Shown piece after piece: positions 1 through 9,770 of a DNA stretch of 20,148 nucleotides. The notes beneath the pieces were generated by a model that did not search any database, was not told the origin of the DNA, and was given only the letters and a program-made list of their open reading frames with translations. The stretch is from Dimargaris cristalligena (Eukaryota; Kickxellomycota; Dimargaritomycetes; Dimargaritales; Dimargaritaceae), in contig JANBQC010000526.1 in NCBI GenBank assembly GCA_027576995.1, forward strand, positions 1 to 20,148. The letters run 5' to 3'. The position numbers were made by a program, and so were the translations under genes. Position 1 is the stretch's first letter; the number at the start of each line of letters is the position of its first letter.

Positions 1-126
1 AGCACGCTGGTATTCTAGGGCGTGGTGGTGAAGTTAATTCCTAGTCATATTTTGCCTGCTCACGAATCTCACTGTCAGCTACACACATGCTATTATTATT
101 TTTACGATTACTAGGATATCTCGAAA

Positions 127-1326
127 ATGTTAGAATACCTTAAAAAAAAAGAGAGCATATTTGTCAGTCAGCGCGCCTGGAACGGTTTTGCTCCAATGTG
201 GAATAAGTTGGTACCCTTGGAAACTTGGGATTCGCTGTTCGAGTATATGGATGAGTCTGCGGGGATAATTTACAAACTTTGTATTGAAGATTATATTTAT
301 GGGAACTTATACATGGATTATAGATATGTAAAAAATGCCAGAGATTATGATGAATTTTTGACAGCGTATCGCGACAGCAAATACCTCACTGACAACCACC
401 GGGCCACGATTGATTTAGCCAACCTATCCGAAGTGGAATTCCAGAACGCATATCCCTTGGCCTCTAGTATCGGCGAAGATCAACTTTTTACGTTGTGGAA
501 GTCCATTCTATTGGATGGGTTGGCCCGGCGCAACCGGGATTTGCAAATGACCTTTAAAGGCAACCCGCTCATTCCAAAATCCATGTTCCAATATCTGTCC
601 CTTTCCATACTGCTTTCCAATACAGTTACTAGGACGGTCATGGTTGCGCTATGGAATCTTTATCGCAAAGCAGAGCGCCGTAACGAGGTATTTGGGTTTT
701 TCCGAAAAGTGGTGGACTCTATCACTAACGATCAGAAGAGTAGTAAGCTCAAAATTGAAGCCAATGCCCGTTTTATCTCCGATCGGGCTTTTAATGTTCT
801 CATGTTTGCCTACACCCAAATGGACACGTCTTCAATCGCCCCAATCTACGAGATATTTAATTCGGCGGAAATCCCCAAATACATTAGTTATTCGATCAAT
901 ATTCACAGAGATCAGGTACAAGAAATTTGCGACGAATTGTTTCCAGACCGCCGGTCGTCTTTTGAGGAGTTTTGGCCCTCCAACCTATTACCTGCCGTGG
1001 TTTTAAATCAAAGTCCCTACCATCATCGTTATCAACATGTCCGGCATTTACTACTCCGAGGTTCAAATGTAACTTCAACAGGTAGTCTGGTTCAGCAGAT
1101 TCCATCGGCCTGGATTCGGAGTGTGAAATTAGACCCTACCAAAGTGACCCTTCCTACCGCCCCAGAAAACGACTACGTCTTCGACCAATTACTCCAGGAC
1201 CGCGATGAACGCGTGAAAGTGTATAAAACTTACTATTTGAAATCAATCAAGGGCATTATGCGCCCCATACAGTGGACAAAAATCCTGAACGGCGCGGACC
1301 CCGCCTTAGTCGCCTTTAAGTACTAA
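127..1326 (+). CDS. Unrecognised 399-aa protein (possibly the last exon of a longer gene)
   Basis: This is an uninterrupted reading frame from ATG at 127 to TAA at 1324-1326, by far the longest frame in the left third of the window. I do not recognise a family. The protein is soluble-looking, with no signal peptide or clear membrane segment. It is rich in aromatic and charged residues and looks mainly helical; the N-terminal third is Tyr/Asp-rich and the end is Lys-rich, closing in FKY. Amino-acid composition is balanced and not low-complexity, which argues for a real gene. An in-frame TAG lies at 112-114, but its AG, after a T-rich stretch, could also be an intron acceptor. The true protein could then begin with exon sequence from 115 and continue upstream of the window. 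A possible AATAAA poly(A) signal is at 1641-1646. Function is unknown. Confidence 0.6.
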   Translation: MLEYLKKKESIFVSQRAWNGFAPMWNKLVPLETWDSLFEYMDESAGIIYKLCIEDYIYGNLYMDYRYVKNARDYDEFLTAYRDSKYLTDNHRATIDLANLSEVEFQNAYPLASSIGEDQLFTLWKSILLDGLARRNRDLQMTFKGNPLIPKSMFQYLSLSILLSNTVTRTVMVALWNLYRKAERRNEVFGFFRKVVDSITNDQKSSKLKIEANARFISDRAFNVLMFAYTQMDTSSIAPIYEIFNSAEIPKYISYSINIHRDQVQEICDELFPDRRSSFEEFWPSNLLPAVVLNQSPYHHRYQHVRHLLLRGSNVTSTGSLVQQIPSAWIRSVKLDPTKVTLPTAPENDYVFDQLLQDRDERVKVYKTYYLKSIKGIMRPIQWTKILNGADPALVAFKY

Positions 1327-4300
1327 CCAATCTAGGTCAACACGTATATCATTAGTCCGCTTGGATTTATACAACCGATGAAATAGCTATAAGTATTCCT
1401 TAGTTAATTAGCCTTACTAAAATATACCTATTATCACTGAACCCGCCGTTCTATAATTATTATAAAGCACTTTTATTGCCTATAAAATGCCCCTTGCTAT
1501 CATATATTGAGAATATTCTTTGCCAGTGCTGTGGTAGTTAACCACTCTTAATCCACCAAGTGTTCACACAGGTGGGATTATATAAGGTGTAATATTGGGA
1601 GTCCTCTCAACCAATTCTTTGCCCAATTGGTGCAGGTGACAATAAATGGGCTGATAATAATGGATAGTGCCAGATGCATATTTATTAGCAATTTAGTGAG
1701 TATAAGGTGTTCCATTCAATAGACATGGGGGAACAGTAAGCTATTATATGCCCAGGCCAGAGCCTGGGTTTAATAGTTATATGCTTAGATATACATGTAG
1801 GGACATCTAGAAGGGAATCGTGGGAGGATCATTTAGAAGCTGCTGGTGTCCAGAAGACATTGATGAGAATATATCAATGCTAAGTTTAAGACTTTGGGTC
1901 AGAGGGCAGTGTCCAATTATATCAACCAGGAGTTGCAATAGACGGCCCTTATGACACAAGGGGTTTCCGTGGGACAGGATTGCGGGTCCTAAAGGTCTGA
2001 TATGGGTGAGTTGTAAGGAATTATATGAACCCTATTAGGCTTATTTAGCCTGAGCAACATGAGCGATCAGTAATAATTACAGGTGGAATAGTCAAGCGAT
2101 TGGATATTTTATTGGTGTTGTTTGATATGATCACATATTCTCTCAAAGTATGCTATACTATGATGGATAAAGCAAATTCGCTGGCTTAGATAAATTGGAA
2201 GAACGAACTTCAGAGAGAGATGATTAAGCACTCCATAGTGCTTTTTATTAAATACATTTCGACCAATAGGATCACTTAGCCTTTATTGCTACTTAGTGTG
2301 ACTGTTAACATGCACCTTCTCCCAAGTGCGAAATAATATTTACATTTTCCTTAGGGCACATTTTCGGTTTACCAGTAACCCTAACCCTTCGGAAGCCACT
2401 TTACTACCTAGATAGCCTGACCCTGGCTTGCCTGGCCTTGTCCTTCTGCTTGGCTTATTACACTCTGGAAATCTCCACTTGGGGCAAACTGGTTGTCTGG
2501 CGTGGTTAAGGCCCTGCCTAGTCAGGATTGGTCATTAAGGAAGAATATAATAGCCAAAAACACATTTTAAGTTGACACCTATTTGTATACAACTATTTGG
2601 GATAACGGTCCGTTTCAGACTAGTGTTCTAATTAGCCCATATTAGCCCTAAAGACGGCTCTGCCTGTAAGTCCAGCAAGCGACCTTTAGTAATAGACGCC
2701 TTAGCTAATTACAACCAATGAGCCTGTCAAATCGAAGCACACTTTGGGTTAAGTTCAGGGGTTTAAGTGGCAGTCGCATTAACACCCATACCGAATAAAA
2801 TGGCTTGATGTCACTTACGGGGTAATGCAAACCGAAATACATACATCAGTCTATTTTGCCAACGAGCTATACTGGAAGATGGTGAGTGGGTTTTTGCGAA
2901 TCTAAAACTATCTTTGACCGCTGACGCCACTGAGTATAGCGACACTTCAATAAATCCCCATCATTATTTTTATATGTCCTAGCCCCGTTCCCCTCTACCT
3001 TAGGCGCGAGAATCTCATCCAACCTGTATGCCCAACAAATGAACCTCATCGCAGGATGCCCACCCTTCATTGTGACGGATATAATTTCAAGGTTTTGTTT
3101 TATTTTGTTCTATTTTATTGTATTTATATTCGTTGCGAATTTATACCTGAATCTTGAGTCAGATACATATTCTGCTTGATTGATGCAATTATGCCAAATG
3201 ATGATTATAATTACTTGACCCGGTCTTCATTGTCGCTCCTTTGAAACCGAAATCACTCAATTCTGTATAGCCACTTTTTTAAGAACTATCCGCGAGGCCG
3301 AGGTTGCCGAATGTTCAGGTAGAAGCTGTATGTAGTCCACCCAATGCCTTTTCCGAGTGATTTTCTTAGGTTCGAGTCACATCCACAAGGTTGAGCGATT
3401 GTAGCGAATATGCACTACGTGGTGGGGGCATAATCCTCGAATGCAGATACCTATTTGCCGTCTTCCTTTCTACTTTCCCTTGTTTTAAAAAAAAATGGAA
3501 ACTAACCAACGAAATGGACTGGGTCTGGACTTGGGTACACCGCCTACACGTCTACAAAATGACGTGTTATTAACTTTGCCGACTCAATTAGTTGTGCTGC
3601 ACCCCCATTTATTTAGCGAGATAAAACCAGCCCGTGCAATGGTCTAGATGCAAAGAACGTAGACTACTACCTCATTCACTGCCAACTGACGTATGGCCAA
3701 TATCAAACAATAATGCCTGGGTGGGATGGGCATTGCAACCGACTGAGCAGGACTGCCCACCATATCCAAGATCCGGAATGGCAGGAGTCAGGCGGGTGGA
3801 CAGCCAATGTTTGGGATGGAGGGATGTCACTGAAATGGACCTACCTTAATTACGTGGCCTGATTTTCCGAATAGTGAAGACGGGCTATTTTAGGAATAAG
3901 GGGGCGCAGTGGTCAAAAATAAACGTTAAAGCAGTGGCTGGTATTCCCTCTTTTACTGGGGCGGACCTTAGCTCTCTGTCCCAAACTGACTGCTTTATTT
4001 TATTTTCACCATTGCTGAGGAACACACACATACTATGTCGATTGAACAGGTATGGACCGGAGAGGCCAATCAAGGCCAGGGAGAGGGGACGGTGGAATAA
4101 TCTACCAAGGAAGGTGGTGTGGTGAGATTGGACCAACGACATGGTTTCCCCACAGTGCAGGGCATGGAAAAGAGAAGGGAAGAAGGATTTTCCTTGACTC
4201 AAGAGTTGACAAATGGGGAATAGGGTTTACCAACTTCAACTACTACTGTATTACAACCGGCACAGTGGCAATTAGGAGAGAGGGTGTGTATACTTTAGTA

Positions 4301-4718
4301 TAATATAGCAATGGAACATCCCATTTTTCCCCATGCATAGCCATGGGAATTCGGCGCCGTCGAATCCCCGTGTAAAGAACAATTTGCCAAGAACAGCGCC
4401 GATCCACGGGGAATGGTTGAGAGCGAAGGAAGGACTGGATATGTGCCCCACGGCCGAGGGCTTTTCGCCATTGGCTGGAACACGGGTAGGGAGGAAACGG
4501 GGAGAAGTTGATCTGGGCAGTCGCTGTTGTAATGCAGCTGGGTGGAGGAAGAGTAGATACATCTGTGGGAGGGCTGTTCTCGCTTACTTACTGATGGGGT
4601 AATAAGCAGCTGGTTCCCTGGGGTCTCCTCTGTACTCTACAGATGTATTTTTGGTGACCTTGTCTAGTGTGAAGTGCGGCTTAGAGAGACGGAAAAAAGA
4701 GAGGCCCCTATTGCCACG
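1327..4718. other. Gene-poor intergenic DNA
   Basis: No reading frame above about 105 codons and no conserved protein motif is visible in this 3.4 kb. It is AT-rich on the left, with a cluster of small inverted repeats at 1531-2243. From about 4050 to 4560 the + strand becomes purine-rich, which in this window usually marks the leader side of a minus-strand gene, but I find no matching minus-strand protein. Short frames at 3634-3849, 3874-4125, 3885-4202 and 4333-4602 overlap one another and look random. A multi-intron gene with small exons cannot be excluded. Confidence 0.55.
1531..2243. repeat. Cluster of short inverted repeats (hairpins)
   Basis: Seven short inverted repeats occur within about 700 bases: GTGGT/ACCAC (1531-1545), AATCCACC/GGTGGGATT (1550-1579), ACCAATT/AATTGGT (1610-1631), an imperfect 51-bp palindrome bounded by TAAGC/GCTTA with a CCCAGGC/GCCTGGG core (1737-1787), CATTGAT/ATCAATG (1858-1879), AGGCT/AGCCT (2037-2051) and AAGCACT/AGTGCTT followed by a T run (2226-2243). 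The stems are short and some will be chance. The density suggests a decayed repeat or a structured transcript, but I cannot assign a family. Confidence 0.45.
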
Positions 4719-4864
4719 ATATGGGAGTAGTTCAACAAGGCTGTATAACGAAAAATCCATTTGATGAAGCAAATACTGCTGGTTGAAAATAAACATCCCA
4801 CTGATTTTCCCATATACATATATTAGTTAAAACCCTATACAGCCGAGCTGAAGTTCACCCATAT
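4719..4864 (+). mobile_element. MITE-like element, copy A
   Basis: This 146-bp copy belongs to a four-member family in the window. It starts ATATGGGAG and ends CACCCATAT, so the ends form an imperfect terminal inverted repeat of about 30 bp. The inner end motifs are GCTGTATAACG on the left and, on the right, a variant of the inverse (CTATACAGC). It encodes nothing and is visibly diverged from the other copies, so it is probably older. The target duplication cannot be told apart from the ATAT termini; no longer flanking duplication is seen. Mobilisation would need a transposase encoded elsewhere. Confidence 0.82.
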
Positions 4865-5352
4865 TCAATAATAATACTATACCACTCCGCCCACCGGCTC
4901 CACTCGGGACGAGTTGACCGTACCTATCCACTACTCTCTCTCCCTCCCTCACATACTTTTTACCCTTCAATAAACTCGGCTATTATGAAACAATCGGTGC
5001 CCCTCTCCCACAAAGACTCCATTGGTTATGCCAAGCCCCAATGGCCGCTGCGTCTAGAAAGAACAACGGGGTAGAAGGGAAGGGGAAGGCGAACAGAAAG
5101 ATGAATGAGTGAGAGTGATTGGGCACGAGTGAACCCAATAGGAAGGATTGGCCAATGGTTAAATATTTATCCGCCAATAAAAGTCTTGGCAGAGCGGTTC
5201 GTTAGACATAATAACCCCTCGTCCCTCCCATTGTTCTTGGGGACCTGGCGCGTCTTCTCTGGTTCTTCTTCACCTGCTCGCACACCCCTCCACGTCGCTG
5301 TGCTTTTTTAATATTAGGAGGCCCACCACCACCACTTAGGGAACTCTAGTTT
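4865..5352. other. Spacer between two inverted MITE-like copies
   Basis: This 488-bp spacer has no supportable gene. It begins with a pyrimidine-rich stretch (about 4920-4975) that resembles the leaders of genes here. A 29-codon frame (4985-5074) follows, too short and featureless to call. The right end (5218-5310) is again C/T-rich. Copies A and B flank it in opposite orientation. Confidence 0.5.
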
Positions 5353-5496
5353 ATATGGGTGAAATTCGGCCCAGCTATATAAGGGTTTACATTATGCGTG
5401 TATGGGAAAATAGATGGGAAATGTATTTTTAACTAGTAATATTGGCCGAATCTAATGGATTTTTCGTTATACAGCTTGGATGAACCTCTCCCATAT
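5353..5496 (-). mobile_element. MITE-like element, copy B
   Basis: This is a 144-bp copy in reverse orientation to the other three. Read on the minus strand it matches copy D (16897-17040) at 143 of 144 positions; the one difference is at 5486. The imperfect terminal inverted repeats match at about 25 of the outer 32 positions (ATATGGG, GAA, TTC, AGCT and TATAA are shared). The sequence just outside is TTT on the left and AAA on the right, extending the palindrome by chance or by insertion into a TA-rich target. There is no coding capacity. Confidence 0.88.
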
Positions 5497-6826
5497 AAAT
5501 GTACAATGTGGGCTGCACTGGCTTATTCACAGGCCGCCGGAGTGCCTCTAAGCCATAGTGCTCAGTCTGGCTAAGCTGGGGATGCCGGTGGGGTTACGTC
5601 AATAAGACGCCGAAATATGAAATCTAAAAAAAAACAAAAACAGACTAGGTAGGTCATTTTATTGATGCTGGAATGTACATTAATTGACTGATCAGAGTAG
5701 TATTGAATCGAACATATTCAGCAAATGGAGTATGGCAATGATTGGGTGACCGGCGAATGGGGGGTCTTCGGCGTGCAACCAGTGGTTGTCGCACGGGTGG
5801 GGCAAGGAAGACAAAATGCCAGTGGAAGGAAACAGAGGAGGAAGCTGGTGGATATTATATTTGGGGAGAGGAACGAATCTCCGTGGTTTAGGAATAGCGG
5901 AGGCGGGAGGGACCAACCACAACTACTGTGGCCGAGAGAGTGGAATCGTCGAAGCATCCAGCGGGAGAACAAGAGGCCCAGAGAAGCTATACAGATATTA
6001 TTATTTTACATGCTCTACAGGATGTGTCCTTTTTATGCAATGGGATTGTTATGGCAGCGGTGGTTACATTCGTGACACTTACCCTGAAGAGTTCTTATGG
6101 GAGGGGACCAACGCTTTAATCTCCTATCTATGGATTCATTAGGTAGGGTGAATGGACCAACGCTGTATAGCCCCCCCTTTTCTTTGCCACCGTATAGAGA
6201 GAGAGAGAGAGAGGCGTGTGTGTGTAGATAGGTGTACAACATGCTTCTATTATAACTCTGACTGGAATGATTAGCTGCTATTGGTATATTCCACATCTTC
6301 CTTGGCTTCCCCGCCCAGTCGAACTTATCAGAACACAGGGAAAACATCGACACAGTGGCCTGGCCCAGTGTGATTGGCCCCCACTGGGCTAGGGTTACAT
6401 GAGAGTGGAAAAAATAGCAGCGAGGAAGAAGAAGAGAAGTGGGGGTGGTTATGGTGGACATGGCTATGAGTGTGAGTGGATGGGCAGATGAGGCATTTTC
6501 GCCAACCACGGGGATTAAAGGGGTATTGTAATATACAGGAATCCCTGGGGGGAGTTGGATGGAAAAGCAAACTTTCAAAGAACGAGACAGGTGGATTTTT
6601 CGGCCTTGGGTCCGCTTTAATACGCGGCGTTCCGCCAGTTCTGTTCTCCTCCTCTTTTACCTACCACTCTACTACTAATAACTACTTCCATTATTACTAT
6701 TATAATTATAATATAATTGTACGGATATCTCTCCAACTTATAGAGTTCCTTTTTCCCCTTCCATCCCACCTTGCTGGTCCATTGAGACGACTTCTTTTGC
6801 CTGTTATTGCCATACGCAAACACACC

Positions 6827-6876
<50 letters not shown>

Positions 6877-6973
6877 CTTGTTCTTATTATCATTTACTCT
6901 CACTTTAACTCTACTCTCCTGCCCTCTCCACCTCCACCACCACCACCACCACCTCCTCCTCCGGCCTGGACCC
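5497..6973. other. Intergenic region upstream of the HSF-type gene
   Basis: No convincing gene is seen. The + strand at 5720-5970 is purine-rich and gives overlapping open frames of 116 and 118 codons with no recognisable protein; the minus strand has a 181-codon frame (6033-6578) that partly translates microsatellites. A GA tract (6197-6213) is followed by GT repeats (6216-6225). An 11-bp direct repeat, GGACCAACGCT, occurs at 6105-6115 and 6154-6164. AT-rich sequence at 6676-6720 lies about 250 bases before the HSF start and could hold core promoter elements. Confidence 0.5.
6826..6973 (+). promoter_or_regulatory. Pyrimidine-rich leader of the HSF-type gene
   Basis: The 148 bases before the HSF start are almost pure pyrimidine on the sense strand. 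They include a (CT)n run at 6834-6873, about 20 units, and a CCA-triplet run at about 6934-6952. Pyrimidine-rich stretches just upstream of the start are common in fungal promoters and 5' leaders. The other two well-supported genes here have the same sense-strand bias. The transcription start cannot be placed from sequence. Confidence 0.55.
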
Positions 6974-9770
6974 ATGGCGTCGCTCGCCCAGATTAAAGCC
7001 AACCTCTCGCCAGAGCCCTTGGCCCCCGGGATTATCCCCGTCCAACGCAACCAAGCCGCCTTTATCAACAAACTATACACGTATGTATACACTTTTATTG
7101 TCCCCTTACCTATATACATATATATTCCCCCGACCACTTTGTTTACCTGGGCTCGGTTGTAATTTCTCACTTTCCGGTCTCGTCCTTTACCCACCACACC
7201 CAGGTGCCTGGAACAAGCTGGGCGTGGAATAGAGTAGGCATAAGCCCATTCAAAGGCCTGTTTCCAAAAAAATAATATTTATCCACCCACTACTGGCTGG
7301 CTGACTGGTATTCCTCCCGACCGAGGGGGTTACTGCAAAGGTGGCCTCAATATACATCGGCAGTTCTACCTGAGTGCAGCAGCGAGTGGCCCGTATCATG
7401 GAATCTTCCATTGGCGCCTGCCGCCTATAAGCCCCTCCGGCATTACTACCTCCTATTCTTTGCGTTTGCATCATCGCCTGACCCACTTCGTCGTTTCTAG
7501 TCGGATATTGGGAGTTCTATTCTCTTCTGTTTCTTCTGCTTCTTCCTGCTGGGGTTTCCTAACGTTGCCCTCATCATCACTACTAATACTAATACTACTA
7601 CTAATACTACTAATACTAATACTACTACTAATACTATTAATACTACTACTACTAATACTACTACTACTACTACAGAATCATCGAGGCGACTGAGAACCAG
7701 AAACTCATCCACTGGTCGCCCTGTGGCCAGAAATTCACCGTCACCAACCACAATGAACTGGCCAAAACCGTCCTGCCCCGCTACTTCAAACATGGCAACT
7801 GGCAGAGTTTCGTCCGCCAACTCAACATGTACGGTTTCCATAAAGGTAAGTATTCTTATTTGGTTCAGAATAACTAGCATTTAGTATTACCTGCCCAGTC
7901 TGGATATAAATGGCCGAGCGGGAATGAAGAGGTTGCTCGAATGTTCGTTTCCTTCTTTTCTGCTGCTGCGTACGTGTATTAGTGTGGTGGATTTGTCGTC
8001 AATCAGCCCGAACCATACATACATACATACATGAGGAAGTGAATACGGAGGAGAGGGAACATGGGGATGATCCATTGTACCCACGGCTATAGGCCCCACC
8101 CACTCATGTCTGCTATTATTGGCTCACGCGCCCGGTGGCTGACTCTCATTAATGGTGATGATGATGATATCACCACACCTCTCTCTCCTTTTCCCTGGGT
8201 TGCCTCACTCCCCTCCGCGAAAATACCTCATGTCTATATATGGATATCCCCCCGTCCGGAGGAGCGCGAGGGGTTTCCGCCTGGGACTATACTATACCAT
8301 ATTATAGTATAGTATAGTGCTCTGCTCTCTAGCCACACTCTGCTTTGGGAACACCAGCCTCTGTCACCATCACGTATTAATCACATTCCCTTCTACACCC
8401 ATTACCTACCTACCTATCTAGTCAATGATGTGTTCCACGCCAATGCCACCAACGATACCCAGATCTGGGAATTCAAACACCCCGAGTTCCTCCACGGCCG
8501 TCCGGATCTACTAAATAATATCAAACGCCGGACACCCAAGGCCTCCGCCTCCAACCACCAGTCGGGCGACTCCCCCTCGGCCAGTCCGAATATTGACCTG
8601 ACTCAAGCTCGCCGGGACCCCTCCCAAGAATCACCCTGCACCCTGCCCCCCTCGTCGTCCACCCATGCGGCCAACTCCGCTACCCGGTCCATGTCCGGCC
8701 ATTCCTCCTCCACCTACCCAGACTCTTCCAGCAATAATAACTCCAATAGCCATCATCGTCATCCCCACCACCAGCATCAGCAACAACTGCACCACCCACG
8801 TAACCACCACCTTTGCCAAACCCAGATTGACCACCTCAAACACGACAATCACGCCCTCCGTAACTCCAACCACCAGCTCCGCGCCGATCTCCAGTCTTTA
8901 ATATCTACCCAACAGCAGCACCAGCGGGCGATATCCAAAGTGGTGAACTTCCTCACAACCGTCTTTTCGGATGAGGAAATGTACGACCCGTCCTTCCAGA
9001 ACCAAACCAAGAAGAAGCGCAAGCTGGAGGCTTTAACCCTGAATACCGAGATCACCCAGGCCCTCAGTGTATGTGATGCCGCCGCGACGGTGGTGTCCTC
9101 CCCCCTACTGCCCCCACCCACCTCGACCTCCGTTCACCATGGCGAAAAGATGGCCTCGCGGGAGGGTGGTCCGCTCTCCGCTTCCCTAAACACTTACCGG
9201 GCCGGACCAACGCCCCGGACTAACAGTAGTGGACCTCTACTGCCCCCTCCACGCTCCATGAGCCAATCTTTCCGGTCGGCCCCTATTATCCCCTCCTCCT
9301 CTACCTCCATCCCCCCTGCCATCGCCTCCCCGACTTACCCGACATCCGAGAGCAGCGTTCCCGCGCTATTGACGAGTCTGCCCCCTATCACCTCCATCTA
9401 CCACAAGTCCGCCACCCACTCCTCCCCCAGTTTAGCCTCGATTAATTGCACCACTGCTACCTCCTCGTCCACCACCACCACTACCTCTACTAACGGTGGA
9501 GGAGCTACCCTGCCATCCCCCGTGTCTACTACTTCGCCCGCTTCCCGTATTTCTTCGAGTCCCGGTCATTCGCCAGATACCCTCCCTCCCTTCCGGGTAA
9601 TCGCCCCCCGCCATGATACTGCGGCTACTTTTGGGACGAATCAGTCGAGTTCTAGCCCTGCCTCGTACTACCAGCAACAACAGCCCCATCGGAGTCATCC
9701 CCACCACCACCACCACCACCACCCTCAGCCTCACTTTCTTTCGGATCCTCGGACTCCGTCAACCTGTTAA
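6974..9770 (+). CDS. HSF-type DNA-binding transcription factor (three exons)
   Basis: This is a nuclear transcription regulator with a heat-shock-factor-type winged-helix domain. Exons are 6974-7080, 7676-7845 and 8422-9770, joined by two GT-AG introns; the coding length is 1626 bases, 541 residues. Residues about 27-129 form the DNA-binding domain: FINKLY, LIHWSP, the recognition helix [16 protein letters not shown] (77-92), then VNDVFH and WEFKHPEF. Both joins fall inside this domain and restore the family spacing. A Ser/Asn/His/Gln-rich linker leads to a coiled coil (about 223-275) ending in [10 protein letters not shown], as in HSF-family oligomerisation regions, then a basic KKKRK nuclear signal near 289-293. 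The last 240 residues are Ser/Thr/Pro-rich with Gln and His runs at the end. The domain resembles fungal Mga1/Sfl1-type members more than classical Hsf1; I leave the subfamily open. ATG 6974 has a good context and no ATG precedes it in the open leader frame. Confidence 0.93.
7081..7675 (+). other. Intron 1 of the HSF-type gene
   Basis: This 595-bp intron has donor GTATGT and acceptor TACAG. Removing all of it joins LYT directly to [13 protein letters not shown], which gives the same spacing as known HSF domains; keeping any internal segment would lengthen this loop. The last 95 bases are an ACT/AAT triplet microsatellite. The intron is long for a fungus. Confidence 0.88.
7579..7673 (+). repeat. 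(ACT/AAT)n triplet microsatellite with repeated TACTAAT
   Basis: About 95 bases of ACT and AAT triplets run up to the acceptor of HSF intron 1. The heptamer TACTAAT, one base from the yeast branch-point consensus TACTAAC, occurs seven times by my count. Branch-point use here is an inference; the array may simply be a microsatellite that drifted into an intron end. Confidence 0.85.
7846..8421 (+). other. Intron 2 of the HSF-type gene
   Basis: This 576-bp intron has donor GTAAGT and acceptor CTATCTAG. Splicing joins FHK to VNDVFH, a junction conserved across the family (phase 1, the split codon reads Val). It contains a (CATA)n run at 8013-8032, a GAT run near 8155-8168 and a perfect hairpin at 8286-8313. 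No in-frame conserved coding is seen inside it. Confidence 0.92.
8286..8313 (+). repeat. Perfect 11-bp-stem hairpin within intron 2
   Basis: ACTATACTATA (8286-8296) pairs with TATAGTATAGT (8303-8313) across a six-base loop, CCATAT. The stem is almost all A/T, so its stability is modest. It lies about 110 bases before the intron acceptor. Confidence 0.8.

Noticed and set aside
2376..2389. AACCCTAACCCTT, resembling the fungal telomere repeat
   Set aside because: Fewer than two and a half units, which is within chance expectation; not a telomere or convincing interstitial array.
3297..3384. tRNA-like stretch with TTGCCGAA near 3305 and GGTTCGAGTCA near 3369, spaced like the A and B boxes of a tRNA-Leu or tRNA-Ser
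   Set aside because: The T stem and acceptor stem do not pair, so it is not a tRNA gene; it could be a chance match or a decayed tRNA-derived repeat.
4985..5074. 29-codon frame after a pyrimidine-rich stretch, between MITE-like copies A and B
   Set aside because: Too short, with no recognisable feature and no good splice donor to extend it.
5725..6142. Two overlapping plus-strand frames of 116 and 118 codons
   Set aside because: They overlap in different frames in a purine-rich stretch, and neither shows a motif or domain.
6033..6578. 181-codon minus-strand frame upstream of the HSF gene
   Set aside because: No domain is recognisable and part of it is translated GA and GT repeats.
6476..7162. 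228-codon plus-strand frame covering HSF exon 1 and its upstream region
   Set aside because: It starts at GTG and its first part translates microsatellites; only the part from ATG 6974 to 7080 matches the HSF family.
7204..7233. Possible 30-base in-frame cassette exon inside HSF intron 1 (AG before, GT after)
   Set aside because: Including it would add ten residues to a loop that has the exact family length without it, and the donor (GTAGGC) is weak.
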